Shown: positions 26,942 through 35,821, counted from the first letter of the stretch. The stretch: DNA of 64,000 nucleotides from Gelidibacter sediminis (GCF_004364975.1 NZ_SOBW01000007.1:1364001-1428000), one strand, 5' to 3'. Notes: generated by a model not told the origin, from the letters alone. Translations and numbers: made by a program.

Positions 26942-28105
26942 ATGAAAAGAACAAAAACTGTCGTTATTTTAGTGCTAATCGTTGCCTTGTTTGCAATAGC
27001 TTTGATTTACTTATGGCAAAAAAATCAAGAAGATCCTGTAACCTATACTACTGAATCGCCGGTTGAGCAAACCATTGTCGTTAAAACAGTGGCAACAGGT
27101 AATATTGTCCCAAAGGATGAGGTGCTTATTAAATCCAATATCTCTGGAGTTATTGAGGAAGTATTTATAGAAGCGGGAGAGTATGTAAATTCTGGCGATT
27201 TGATCGCACAAATTAGAGTCATTCCAAATGTGTCATCATTAACCAGTGCCAAGAATAGTATTGCTTCCAATCAGACGGCATTGCAAACGGCAAAAATTAA
27301 TCTCCAAACGCAACAAACCAATTATGACCGTCAGAAAGCATTATTTGAGAAGGGCGTAATTTCTTCAAATGAATTTGAGAGTATAAAAAACACCTATCTT
27401 CAAACTAAGCAAAGTGTACAGCAAGCGGAAATCAATTTAAACTCTTCGCGTCAAAACTATGATATCGTTAAAACCGGTACTACTTCTGGGCTTGGTAATA
27501 TTGCCCAAACCCAAGTAAGAGCTACAGTTTCTGGAATGGTGTTAGATGTGCCCGTAAAAGAAGGGAATCAGGTAATTGAAGCCAATAACTTTAATGAAGG
27601 AACGTCTATTGCCTCTTTAGCCGACGTAAAGAAGATGATTTTTGAAGGAAAGGTTGATGAAAGTGAAGTGGGTAAAATTAAAGAAGGCCTACCACTTGAA
27701 ATTACGGTTGGGGCCATTGAAAATATGAAGTTTGATGCAGTGTTAGATTATATTGCTCCAAAAGGGGTTGCTGAAAATGGCGCCATTCAATTTGAAATTA
27801 AAGGAACCTTAAAATCTATTGACTCAACGTTTATTAGAGCTGGTTTAAGTGCCAATGCATCAATAATTTTGGATAAGGCTGAAAATGTTTTAGCCATTCG
27901 GGAAGCTTTAGTCCAATATGATACGACAACTCAAAAACCGTTTGTAGAAGTCATGGTTGGCGACCAGGAATTTGAACGTAGAGATTTGGAGCTCGGCATC
28001 AGTGACGGCATTTATGTTCAGGTAAAAAATGGCATTGGCAAATCTGATAAAATTAAAATCTGGAACCAAGTTCAAGGCATTCCAGAATACGCCCAAAAGA
28101 AATAA
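26942..28105 (+). CDS. HlyD/MacA-like periplasmic adaptor subunit (first)
   Basis: A 387-residue membrane-fusion (adaptor) protein: one membrane anchor (VVILVLIVALFAIALIYLW), a split biotinyl-lipoyl domain (SGVIEEVFIEAGEYVNSGDLI and the later VSGMVLDVPVKEGNQV), an alpha-helical hairpin between them (about residues 95-170), and a beta-barrel/membrane-proximal part. Adaptors bridge the inner-membrane transporter and TolC. It follows the permeases after the tandem-repeat leader and precedes the TolC gene by 51 bases. Its second, separate homologue lies after TolC, which is unusual for a simple MacAB system. Confidence 0.92.
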   Translation: MKRTKTVVILVLIVALFAIALIYLWQKNQEDPVTYTTESPVEQTIVVKTVATGNIVPKDEVLIKSNISGVIEEVFIEAGEYVNSGDLIAQIRVIPNVSSLTSAKNSIASNQTALQTAKINLQTQQTNYDRQKALFEKGVISSNEFESIKNTYLQTKQSVQQAEINLNSSRQNYDIVKTGTTSGLGNIAQTQVRATVSGMVLDVPVKEGNQVIEANNFNEGTSIASLADVKKMIFEGKVDESEVGKIKEGLPLEITVGAIENMKFDAVLDYIAPKGVAENGAIQFEIKGTLKSIDSTFIRAGLSANASIILDKAENVLAIREALVQYDTTTQKPFVEVMVGDQEFERRDLELGISDGIYVQVKNGIGKSDKIKIWNQVQGIPEYAQKK

Positions 28106-28156
28106 TTCACTTTTAAGTGTAACACTTTAATTGATACATCGACCTATACTTTAATT

Positions 28157-29599
28157 ATGAAAAAATCACTTCTTATAGTTTTTGCTTTTGTGGCACTAAC
28201 ATCTCAAGCACAGGTTAAAAAATGGACACTTAAGGAATGTGTTGAATACGCCTTAGAGAACAACATATCTATAAAACAAAGCCAGTTGGATTTAGAACTG
28301 ACTGATATTGAAAATATGCAAGCTGTTGGAAATTTTCTTCCAGATATCAGTATGGGGGCCAATGTCTCAGAAAATACAGGACTAAGTTTTAACCCAGTAA
28401 CCAATAATGCTCAAACTACTACATTTTTATCAGCATCAGGGCGAATTAATGTTGGTTATACTTTATTTAATGGTCTTCGCAATTTTAGAGAAGTACAACG
28501 TGCTAAATTATCAAAACTATCTGCCCAATTTAGATTGACCAAGATGGAGGACGATATTTCCTTATTTGTAGCAAATAATTACTTACAAGTTATTCTCAAC
28601 AAGGCTAATTTAGAGGTGTTGACCTCTCAAAACTCAATCACTAAGGATCAGTTGCAACGGACTCAAGATTTGGTGGATGCAGGCGTCTTGCCACAAGGTG
28701 ATCTTTTAGAAATAAAAGCTAATGATGCTAGTGAAAAGCAAGCTATTGTAAATGCTGAGAATGCTGTACAAGTGTCATTAATCAGTTTAGCTCAGCTTTT
28801 ATTGATCAAAGATTATCAGAATTTTGATATTGAGGATGAAGGTTATGATATTGTGGATGCAGGAATTGCAGATAAAGACGTTTATGAAATTATAGACAGT
28901 GCAAAAGAAAATAGAGCTGAGATCAAAATAGCAGAGAAGAGTGTAGAGTTGGCAGAAAAGGATGTGCAAATAGCTAAAAGCGCGAATTACCCGACGCTTT
29001 CTGCTTTTTTTGGATATGACACACGCTATACTGACGCCACATCATTTATGCAAAGTGTTGACCCTAACAATCCGGTTATTACTAGAGAGATTGGTGTCGT
29101 GCAAGAAACAGGGCAGTCTGTTGTTGGCGAGTTTCCAAATACAGTTCCGATGCTCGTAGGGGCTGACCCGTTTGTAGATCAACTCTATCAAAATGATGGT
29201 ATTTCTTACGGTCTTTCGTTAAACATTCCAATTTTGAATGGTTTTGCAACTAAAGGCAATGTGCAACGCAGTAAGATCAATTTAGAAAGAACACAAAATC
29301 AGTTGGAACAAGCTCAACTGGATTTGGAGTCTACAGTTTACCAAGCGTATGTTGACGCAAAAGGAGCATTAAAATCTTATGAAGCTGCCCAATCAGCTTT
29401 AGAGTCTCAAGAATTGGCTTATAATTATGCAAAAGAGCGCTATGATGTAGGCTTAACAAATGCCTTCGATTTTAGTCAATCTAAAGTTCGATTTGACAAT
29501 TCTAAAATAGAACTCAACCGTGCCAAATATGATTATATTTTTAAGCTCAAAGTTCTTGAACTCTATTTCGGAATTCCAGCATTTGAGTTGAAATTTTAA
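28157..29599 (+). CDS. TolC family outer-membrane channel
   Basis: A 480-residue outer-membrane efflux protein with a signal peptide (residues 1-18, ending TSQA) and the internal repeat typical of TolC: two halves with long alpha-helical, coiled-coil-prone stretches and short barrel strands. Family features include WTLKECVEYALENN at the N-terminus and the second-half helix around ERTQNQLEQAQLDLE and YAKERYDVGLTNAFDFSQ. It would form the outer exit duct for the two-adaptor exporter. It lies between the two adaptor genes, so co-expression with both is likely. Confidence 0.93.
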   Translation: MKKSLLIVFAFVALTSQAQVKKWTLKECVEYALENNISIKQSQLDLELTDIENMQAVGNFLPDISMGANVSENTGLSFNPVTNNAQTTTFLSASGRINVGYTLFNGLRNFREVQRAKLSKLSAQFRLTKMEDDISLFVANNYLQVILNKANLEVLTSQNSITKDQLQRTQDLVDAGVLPQGDLLEIKANDASEKQAIVNAENAVQVSLISLAQLLLIKDYQNFDIEDEGYDIVDAGIADKDVYEIIDSAKENRAEIKIAEKSVELAEKDVQIAKSANYPTLSAFFGYDTRYTDATSFMQSVDPNNPVITREIGVVQETGQSVVGEFPNTVPMLVGADPFVDQLYQNDGISYGLSLNIPILNGFATKGNVQRSKINLERTQNQLEQAQLDLESTVYQAYVDAKGALKSYEAAQSALESQELAYNYAKERYDVGLTNAFDFSQSKVRFDNSKIELNRAKYDYIFKLKVLELYFGIPAFELKF

Positions 29600-29642
29600 T
29601 TATTAGCCATAACCAGTAAATCTTAATTATAAACCAACCCTT

Positions 29643-30941
29643 ATGAGCAAGAAAAAAGTAATAATGATAGTTTCCTTAATCGTACTGTTAATTTTAGTAT
29701 TGATTGTAGGCAAAAAAGCAGGATGGTTCGGTAAAACTGGAAACTTTAAAGAAGTTGAGACTCAACAAGTGGCTTTAATGGACATTGTTGAAAAAGTCTC
29801 AGCTACGGGTAAGATTCAACCTGAGGTTGAGGTGAAAATATCCAGTGAAGTGTCTGGTGAAATTATCGAACTTCCTTTTAAGGAAGGTCAGCAAGTTAAG
29901 AAAGGCGAACTATTGGTACGCGTCAACCCTGATTTAATCCAATCAGCAGTTAATAGAAGTCAAGCTACCTATCAAAATATCAAGTCAGGATTAGAACAAG
30001 CGGAAGCATCATTAAGAGAAGCGAAATCTAATTATGACCGCAACAAGCAACTTTTTGAAAAAGGGATCATCTCAAAAGCTGAGTGGGATAAGGCTGTTTC
30101 GGGATACGAAATAGCGAAAGCCAGCAGACAATCTGCATATTACAATGTACAAAGTGCCGGGGCTTCTGTAAATGAGGCCAGAGATAATCTGAACAGAACC
30201 ACTATTTATGCGCCCATGAGCGGAACCATTTCCAAATTGGACGTAGAACTTGGTGAGCGTGTGGTAGGAACTCAACAAATGGCGGGAACTGAAATATTAA
30301 GAGTGGCCAATTTGAACAATATGGAAGTTGAAATTGATGTCAACGAAAATGACATCGTCAAGGTTCAGATCGGCGATTCAGCCATTGTAGAGGTTGATGC
30401 TTACCTTAAAAAACAATTTAAAGGTGTTGTGACGGCCATCGCCAACTCGGCAGCAGGAACACTTACAGCAGACCAAGTGACCAACTTTAAGGTAAAAGTG
30501 CGAATACTAGAAGAATCGTACCAAGATTTGATTGAAGAAAAAGGTGAGAACTATTCCCCGTTCCGTCCTGGAATGACCGCCACCGTAGATATTATTACTA
30601 AACGACGTCAAAATGTGGTGAGCGTTCCAATTAGCGCGATTGTCATCAAATCAGATACATCTTCAGTTAAGAAAATAACTGCGAAAAAAGAAGATGAAGA
30701 CACAGGAATTGAAAGGGTTGATAATGCTGAAAAGTTTGAATGTGTTTTTGTTAAAGTAAATGATGAAGCGAGGCTCAGAGTCGTGAAAACGGGCATTCAA
30801 GATGACTCAAATATCGAAATTCTATCGGGATTAAAAGAGAATGACGTTATAATCATCGGACCCTATAATGTGGTATCTAAAACCTTGAATCCCGGTGATA
30901 AAATAGAAGTAAAAGATAAAACGGAGACTAATAAAAGATAG
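29643..30941 (+). CDS. HlyD/MacA-like periplasmic adaptor subunit (second)
   Basis: A 432-residue adaptor with an N-terminal anchor (IVSLIVLLILVLIVG), the lipoyl half-motifs (SGEIIELPFKEGQQVKKGELL and APMSGTISKLDVELGERV), a helical hairpin (about 100-180), and a C-terminal portion with an inserted polar stretch (residues about 340-360, KKITAKKEDEDTG). Length and spacing differ from the first adaptor, so it is a divergent paralogue. The next gene, tsaB, starts 19 bases later, so the exporter operon may read into tsaB. Confidence 0.92.
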   Translation: MSKKKVIMIVSLIVLLILVLIVGKKAGWFGKTGNFKEVETQQVALMDIVEKVSATGKIQPEVEVKISSEVSGEIIELPFKEGQQVKKGELLVRVNPDLIQSAVNRSQATYQNIKSGLEQAEASLREAKSNYDRNKQLFEKGIISKAEWDKAVSGYEIAKASRQSAYYNVQSAGASVNEARDNLNRTTIYAPMSGTISKLDVELGERVVGTQQMAGTEILRVANLNNMEVEIDVNENDIVKVQIGDSAIVEVDAYLKKQFKGVVTAIANSAAGTLTADQVTNFKVKVRILEESYQDLIEEKGENYSPFRPGMTATVDIITKRRQNVVSVPISAIVIKSDTSSVKKITAKKEDEDTGIERVDNAEKFECVFVKVNDEARLRVVKTGIQDDSNIEILSGLKENDVIIIGPYNVVSKTLNPGDKIEVKDKTETNKR

Positions 30942-30960
30942 TCCATAATTACATGCAACG

Positions 30961-31632
30961 GTGTCTTATATACTAAATATTGAAACAGCAACAACCAATT
31001 GTTCGGTCTCTCTTTCTAAAGAAGGAGAGACTTTGGTTTTAAAGGAAGATTACAACTCTAATTATTCGCATGCTGAATCGTTACATCTTTTTATTGATGA
31101 TGTACTTAAGCAAGCTCGTCTAAAACCCGAAGATTTGGATGCCATTGCAGTAAGCAAGGGTCCTGGCTCTTACACTGGTTTGCGAATTGGTGTATCATCG
31201 GCCAAAGGACTTTGTTTTTCTTTAGATAAGCCTTTAATTTCTGTAGATACTTTGGAAGCATTGGCTCACCAAGTCACTATAAACTCAGGGTGTATTGTTG
31301 CAATGCTCGATGCACGTCGAATGGAAGTGTATGCATCAGTTTACGATAAAAACTACCAACAAATTAGGGCCATTGAGGCTGAAATAGTAGACCAACATAG
31401 TTTTAGGGAATTGTTACAGCAAGGGAAGGTTTATTTTATTGGTACTGGGGTAGAGAAAACGAAACATATCATTAGCCATCCTAATGCTGTTTTTATTGAA
31501 AATAAATTGCCATCAGCCAATGAAATGGGAAAACTGGCCACTATCAAATACAAAAAAAGCGACACTGAAAATGTCGCCTATTTTGAGCCTTTTTATTTAA
31601 AGGATTTTATTGGTACCAAACCGAAAGTTTAA
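30961..31632 (+). CDS. tsaB: tRNA threonylcarbamoyladenosine biosynthesis protein TsaB
   Basis: TsaB is the non-catalytic partner of TsaD in making the t6A modification at tRNA position 37. The 223-residue protein has the ASKHA-type N-terminus ILNIETATTNCSVSL and the conserved KGPGSYTGLRIG segment. The start is GTG at 30961; no ATG is nearby. It lies 19 bases after the second adaptor gene and overlaps the convergent MscS gene by 4 bases. Gene-neighbour function is unrelated to export. Confidence 0.93.
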   Translation: MSYILNIETATTNCSVSLSKEGETLVLKEDYNSNYSHAESLHLFIDDVLKQARLKPEDLDAIAVSKGPGSYTGLRIGVSSAKGLCFSLDKPLISVDTLEALAHQVTINSGCIVAMLDARRMEVYASVYDKNYQQIRAIEAEIVDQHSFRELLQQGKVYFIGTGVEKTKHIISHPNAVFIENKLPSANEMGKLATIKYKKSDTENVAYFEPFYLKDFIGTKPKV

Positions 31633-32441
31633 CCTTCTTTATGGATCTCCACTTGATGTGGGTAAGGAATATCAATTCCGGCAGCATCTAATGCTTGTTT
31701 GGTGCTTTCCATGATATCATAATAAGTACCCCAATAATCGGCATTTTTAACCCAAGGTCTCACATTAAAATTCAGAGAGCTGTCAGCCAATTCAGTTAAA
31801 CGTACTAAAGGTGCTGGCTCTTTCAACACTGCGGGATGGGAAGTCAATTCATTCATCAAGATTTCTTTGGTTTTCTTGATATCTGAATCATAGCCTACGC
31901 CAAACACCATATCTACACGACGCAATTCCATTGCAGAATAGTTTACAATATTGTCATTACTCAATTTTCCATTTGGGATGATGATTTCTTTATTATCGGG
32001 TGAGGTCAATTTAGTAGTGAATATTTGAATTTCTTTTACTGAGCCAGCTTCACCTTGGGCCTCAATAAAATCGCCCACCTTATACGGTTTAAATATCATT
32101 ATTAAAACCCCTCCGGCAAAATTTGCAAGAGACCCTTGTAATGCTAAACCAATTGCCAAACCTGCAGCAGCTATAATGGCAGCGAAAGAGGTAGTGCCTA
32201 TACCAAAAATTCCGAGTACTACTACAATTAGAATAATTTTTAAGACCCAGTTTAATAGATTCATCAAGAATTTCTTAAGGCTGACGTCATAATTACCACG
32301 CTCCATTGTTTTTTTTGTGCCTTTCAAAATCATTTTTATCACCCAAGATCCTACGATCCATATTAATATAGCTCCCAATAATTTAGGACCATATATTAGA
32401 ATAAGATCATATGCTCTGTCTATCAAACTTTGTAATTCCAT
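31629..32441 (-). CDS. Small-conductance mechanosensitive channel, MscS family
   Basis: MscS channels open on membrane tension and release solutes on hypo-osmotic shock. The 270-residue protein has three N-terminal membrane helices, the pore-lining helix (AAAGLAIGLALQGSLANFAGG, split by the conserved Ala/Gly pattern), and a cytoplasmic mixed alpha/beta domain. The start at 32441 (MELQSLID) is chosen over an ATG at 32477 because the only promoter-like box overlaps that upstream ATG. It converges with tsaB with a 4-base overlap. Confidence 0.93.
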   Translation of the reverse strand: MELQSLIDRAYDLILIYGPKLLGAILIWIVGSWVIKMILKGTKKTMERGNYDVSLKKFLMNLLNWVLKIILIVVVLGIFGIGTTSFAAIIAAAGLAIGLALQGSLANFAGGVLIMIFKPYKVGDFIEAQGEAGSVKEIQIFTTKLTSPDNKEIIIPNGKLSNDNIVNYSAMELRRVDMVFGVGYDSDIKKTKEILMNELTSHPAVLKEPAPLVRLTELADSSLNFNVRPWVKNADYWGTYYDIMESTKQALDAAGIDIPYPHQVEIHKEG

Positions 32442-32465
32442 GTATATATTTTTTGTGTTAAAAAA

Positions 32466-32473
32466 CAAAGTTA
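32466..32473 (-). promoter_or_regulatory. Candidate -7 element TAACTTTG for the MscS gene
   Basis: On the minus strand TAACTTTG matches TANNTTTG, 24 bases before the ATG at 32441. It supports the shorter start of the channel gene. No well-spaced -33 TTG was found. Confidence 0.45.
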
Positions 32474-32601
32474 TCATTTATCAAAAGGAATAAAAAATTT
32501 GTAGAGGGCTTTAAGTAAAGATTAAGGAAGTAAAAAGCAGCACAGACGTCAACATGCGCTCGTTTGTCATATACTTATTAATAGGTACACTTTTTAATTT
32601 T

Positions 32602-32635
32602 AGATAAAAAAAATAGCGCTATTAAAAGCGCTATT
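32602..32635 (-). terminator. Terminator after the dodecin gene
   Basis: Perfect 9-bp stem AATAGCGCT/AGCGCTATT with a 6-base loop, read on the minus strand before a T-run (about eight T). It lies 23 bases after the dodecin stop. Confidence 0.8.
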
Positions 32636-32657
32636 ATAAAGGTTATGTTTTTTAAAA

Positions 32658-32858
32658 TTAGTCGACTTCAAATGTTATCTTAAGGTTGACTCTAAATTCG
32701 GTGACCTCGTTGTTTTTAACGATGGCACTTTGTTCTTTGACATATACTGATTTTATGTTTTTTACTGTTTTTGAGGCATGCTTTACTGCTTTTTTAGTAG
32801 CATCTTCCCAACTATCATTTGAATTTGATAAAATTTCAACAACTTTTAATACTGCCAT
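32658..32858 (-). CDS. Dodecin family flavin-binding protein
   Basis: A 66-residue protein that matches the dodecin family along its length: VLKVVEILSNSNDSWEDATKKAV at the start, then a helix and two strands, with the pattern SVYVKEQSAIV and ITFEVD. Dodecins form hollow 12-mers that store or sequester riboflavin/FMN. The conserved flavin-stacking Trp is present (SWEDA). It is a single-gene unit, with its own terminator. Confidence 0.9.
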   Translation of the reverse strand: MAVLKVVEILSNSNDSWEDATKKAVKHASKTVKNIKSVYVKEQSAIVKNNEVTEFRVNLKITFEVD

Positions 32859-32919
32859 TTCTTATGAATTTTAATTAATATTATACTTATTCCCTTAAAG
32901 ATAAGCATAATAAATTAAA

Positions 32920-33822
32920 TTATCCATTTAAGGCTTCAACAGTCAGTTCGTTATCCTTAAGCATTTCTTTAAGCATAGTTTCAATGCCATTCTTTAAAGT
33001 GAATGTGGATGACGGACAGCCACTGCAGGCACCTTGTAAAATAACTTTTACAACTTTTGTTTCAGGATCATAGGATCGGAACTCAATATTTCCGCCATCA
33101 TTGGCAACAGCCGGTTTTACATACTCCTCAAGAATGGTAATGATTTCTTTGCTAATATCATCATAGTTGTCAAAGGTTACTGAGCTGTCTTCTTCTGATT
33201 GTTTCTGAACTTTAGGAGCATTGGCAGCTATGATTTCCTTTCCGCTTTCTATGTAATTTTTAAGAAAGTCTCTCAATTCAGTTGTAATCTCATTCCAATC
33301 AGCACTATCATGCTTGGTAATAGCGATAAAATTCTCATCAATAAACACACTTTTGACAAAAGGCAAGCGGAATAACTCGGTCGCTAATGGCGAATATTTG
33401 GCGTTTTCAACTGACACAAATTCATATGATGTTGGTGTTAATCTTCTGTTGATTACAAATTTTAAAGCTGTGGGGTTTGGCGTGCTTTCTGCGTATACGG
33501 TAATAGGACTGTGTTTAGGTGAGTTCGATTCCGCTACAACTTGTTTTCCGCTGTTGATATAGTTTGCAATTTGTTCAGCAACTTCGTCTTGCACATCGTC
33601 CCACTCAACTATATCAAAGCGTTCCAAAGCTACAAAGTTTCCTGATATGTATACTTTCTTTATAAAAGGCAAATAAAATAATTCCTGCGCCAATGGAGAA
33701 GCTTTGGCCTCATCAATAGTGTCAAATTCAAAGCTTTCATGATTGGTTAAAAACTTGTCTGCTTCAAATTTTAAGATGCTCGGATTGCTGGTTTTTTGTA
33801 TTGAAATTGTCGTCATTTCCAT
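32920..33822 (-). CDS. NifU/Nfu family iron-sulfur scaffold protein with duplicated N-terminal domain
   Basis: A 300-residue protein assembling or carrying Fe-S clusters. The C-terminal domain (about 223-300) is the NifU-C scaffold with Cys266 and Cys269 in QGACSGCPSS, which bind a 4Fe-4S cluster between two subunits. It is preceded by two copies of the Nfu N-terminal domain (about 10-96 and 113-199), alike in NPSILKFEADKFLT / NPTALKFVINRRLT and LPFIKKVYISGNFVAL / LPFVKSVFIDENFIAI. The double head is unusual in general but known in Bacteroidota from memory. Start is ATG at 33822; the second Met (33816) is an alternative. It is a single-gene unit. Confidence 0.92.
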   Translation of the reverse strand: MEMTTISIQKTSNPSILKFEADKFLTNHESFEFDTIDEAKASPLAQELFYLPFIKKVYISGNFVALERFDIVEWDDVQDEVAEQIANYINSGKQVVAESNSPKHSPITVYAESTPNPTALKFVINRRLTPTSYEFVSVENAKYSPLATELFRLPFVKSVFIDENFIAITKHDSADWNEITTELRDFLKNYIESGKEIIAANAPKVQKQSEEDSSVTFDNYDDISKEIITILEEYVKPAVANDGGNIEFRSYDPETKVVKVILQGACSGCPSSTFTLKNGIETMLKEMLKDNELTVEALNG

Positions 33823-33839
33823 AGGTTCATTTCTTTATG

Positions 33840-33847
33840 CAAAAGTA
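33840..33847 (-). promoter_or_regulatory. Candidate -7 element TACTTTTG for the Nfu gene
   Basis: TACTTTTG on the minus strand, 18 bases before the ATG at 33822; matches TANNTTTG. A -33 TTG is not evident. Confidence 0.45.
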
Positions 33848-34074
33848 TGAAAACTAAAGAGTATAATGCCATTTTTGTATGATGAACTTAATGTTTAAAA
33901 CAAGGGTTGTTCGTTCTAAATTCAAATTTTTGGAGCTGCTTTAATACTTGAAATACGATTGATGACCAGTTGTTATCCAAATTGGTTAGGGCGTAGATGT
34001 TAAAGTATACTAGTATGGATCTATATAGACATAAGTTGTGTTAGAAGAATCACCAATCAGCCACAAAAAATTTA

Positions 34075-34082
34075 TATATTTG
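34075..34082 (+). promoter_or_regulatory. Candidate -7 element TATATTTG for the PorP/SprF gene
   Basis: TATATTTG matches TANNTTTG and is 126 bases before the ATG, implying a long leader that includes a purine-rich AAAAGGAG sequence. No -33 TTG at standard distance. Confidence 0.4.
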
Positions 34083-34207
34083 ACTGCTGTATAAATTTAT
34101 AAAAGGAGATACATTCCAAATATTAGGATGATATTGAACGTAAAGGACGCACACGCGTTTAATTAAAAGAAATAATCGTTCCGTTTGCCCTGAAACGAGA
34201 AAAGCGT

Positions 34208-35218
34208 ATGATATTTAAAAGGTGTTGTTTAGTAGTAGTTATAGGATTGATCGCGCAGTTTGGTAATGCCCAAGAAGGATTACCAATATATTCTGATTAT
34301 TTAACTGACAATTATTATCTTATCCACCCGTCTATGGCGGGGGTAGCCAATTGTGCAAAGGTGCGACTCACTGCGCGTAAACAATGGTTTGACCAAGACA
34401 ATGCGCCAGCACTTCAAACCATGAGTATCAATGGGAGAATTGGCGAAACCCAATCAGCAGTAGGTGCCATCGTCTACAACGACAAAAACGGGTATCACTC
34501 TCAAACGGGTGCTTATTTTACCTACGCCCATCACTTGCTCTTTTCTAGAAATGAAATTGATCTCAACATGCTGTCTTTTGGTTTAAGTGCTGGGATTATT
34601 CAGTATAAGTTAGACGAGTCTACATTTCTAAATGAAGGATTTGATCCGCTAATCTCAGGTGTTGAACAAAGCGCGACCAATTTTAATCTTGATTTTGGAT
34701 TTTCTTATCATTTTTTAAATTTTTATGCCCATGCAACGGTTAAGAATGTCTTAAATAATGATGGGGTTAATGCAAATGCCAATGGCGTCTTTAAATTTGA
34801 TAATTTAAGAACTCTATTATTTAGTGCTGGTAATGTCTTTAGTAAATTGGGTAGTGATTGGAGCTATGAACCTTCAATTATGTTCTTGTATAAGGATGGT
34901 ACAAAAGAATCTTCAATAGATGTAAATGCCAAGGTTTATAAAACTATGGAGTTTGGAAAATTGTGGGGAGGGATGTCTTATAGAAGAAGTTTGGATGGTG
35001 CTGAATTTGCCAATGCCGCAGGGGTTAGCAGTCAGAAATTGCAATACATTACACCATTTATTGGGGTTGATTATAAAAACTTTGTATTTGCCTATACGTA
35101 TTCTTACCAAGCAAATTCAGTGGTGTTTAATAATGGAGGCTTTCATCAGCTCACTTTAGGTTACAATTTTAATTGTCGCAAACAAAAATATGAATGTCAT
35201 TGCCCAGCAATTAATTAG
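34208..35218 (+). CDS. PorP/SprF family type IX secretion membrane protein
   Basis: A 336-residue outer-membrane protein with a signal peptide (residues 1-21, ending GNAQ). It follows the PorP/SprF pattern: mature N-terminus EGLPIYSDYLTDNYYLIHPSMAG, then RLTARKQWF, and barrel strands with a C-terminal Cys-rich tail (FNCRKQKYECHCP). SprF is needed in Flavobacterium for delivery of the adhesin SprB; many genomes have several paralogues, each usually next to its adhesin. Here no large adhesin gene with a type IX signal lies nearby, so it appears as an orphan copy. Its substrate is unknown. Confidence 0.9.
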   Translation: MIFKRCCLVVVIGLIAQFGNAQEGLPIYSDYLTDNYYLIHPSMAGVANCAKVRLTARKQWFDQDNAPALQTMSINGRIGETQSAVGAIVYNDKNGYHSQTGAYFTYAHHLLFSRNEIDLNMLSFGLSAGIIQYKLDESTFLNEGFDPLISGVEQSATNFNLDFGFSYHFLNFYAHATVKNVLNNDGVNANANGVFKFDNLRTLLFSAGNVFSKLGSDWSYEPSIMFLYKDGTKESSIDVNAKVYKTMEFGKLWGGMSYRRSLDGAEFANAAGVSSQKLQYITPFIGVDYKNFVFAYTYSYQANSVVFNNGGFHQLTLGYNFNCRKQKYECHCPAIN

Positions 35219-35265
35219 GTCAGAAATTTAGTTTCAAAAATTAGGTCATTTTTAAAATCGATTCC

Positions 35266-35784
35266 ATGCCCATTATCAAAGAAGTAAACGGACATCATCC
35301 ACAAATAGCTGACGATTGCTACATTGCAGAAAATGCTACTATTGTAGGCGAAGTGAGCATTGGTTCCCAGTGCAGCGTTTGGTTTAACGCGGTTATTAGA
35401 GGAGACGTACATTTTATAAAAATTGGCAACAAGGTAAATATTCAAGATGGCGCCATTATTCATGCCACCTATCAAAAATCGCCAACAACCATTGGTAATA
35501 ACGTGTCAATTGGTCATAATGCCATAGTACATGGCTGTACAATACAGGATAATGTATTAATAGGCATGGGAAGCATAGTTATGGATGATTGTATTGTAGA
35601 AAGCAATAGTATTATTGCTGCAGGGGCAGTGGTCACAAAGAATACCAGAATAGAATCAGGAAGCATTTATGCGGGTGTTCCAGCCAAAAAAGTAAAAGAC
35701 ATCAGTGAAGAATTGATCTCGGGAGAAATCAATCGGATTTCAGAAAATTACGTTACTTATTCCAGTTGGTTTAAGGAAGTATAA
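35266..35784 (+). CDS. Gamma-carbonic-anhydrase-like hexapeptide-repeat protein
   Basis: A 172-residue left-handed beta-helix protein of the gamma class carbonic anhydrase family (YrdA/CaiE relatives). Its repeats run through ATIVGEVSIGSQ, IQDGAIIHATYQ, NVSIGHNAIVHG, NVLIGMGSIVMD. Putative zinc-ligand histidines are in IIHATY and GHNAIVHG, so it could bind metal; activity as a carbonic anhydrase cannot be told from sequence. It follows the porP gene by 47 bases and converges with murI after about 37 bases. Confidence 0.9.
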   Translation: MPIIKEVNGHHPQIADDCYIAENATIVGEVSIGSQCSVWFNAVIRGDVHFIKIGNKVNIQDGAIIHATYQKSPTTIGNNVSIGHNAIVHGCTIQDNVLIGMGSIVMDDCIVESNSIIAAGAVVTKNTRIESGSIYAGVPAKKVKDISEELISGEINRISENYVTYSSWFKEV

Positions 35785-35821
35785 TTAGTAAGGATGGCGT
35801 GTGGCCTATCAAATATATGCT

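Larger units (their letters stand above)
33823..34207. other. Intergenic region between divergent nfu and porP genes (385 bases)
   Basis: It holds a minus-strand -7 box at 33840-33847 and a plus-strand -7 box TATATTTG at 34075-34082. After the latter lies an AAAAGGAGATA-like purine-rich sequence at about 34101-34111 and a 12-codon open frame from an ATG at 34128, probably incidental. No RNA gene or repeat is seen in the rest. Confidence 0.5.

Noticed and set aside
34128-34166. A 12-codon reading frame in the leader of the PorP/SprF gene, after a purine-rich sequence
   Set aside because: Very short, no conservation visible, no clear regulatory logic such as codon clusters; chance in a long leader is likely.
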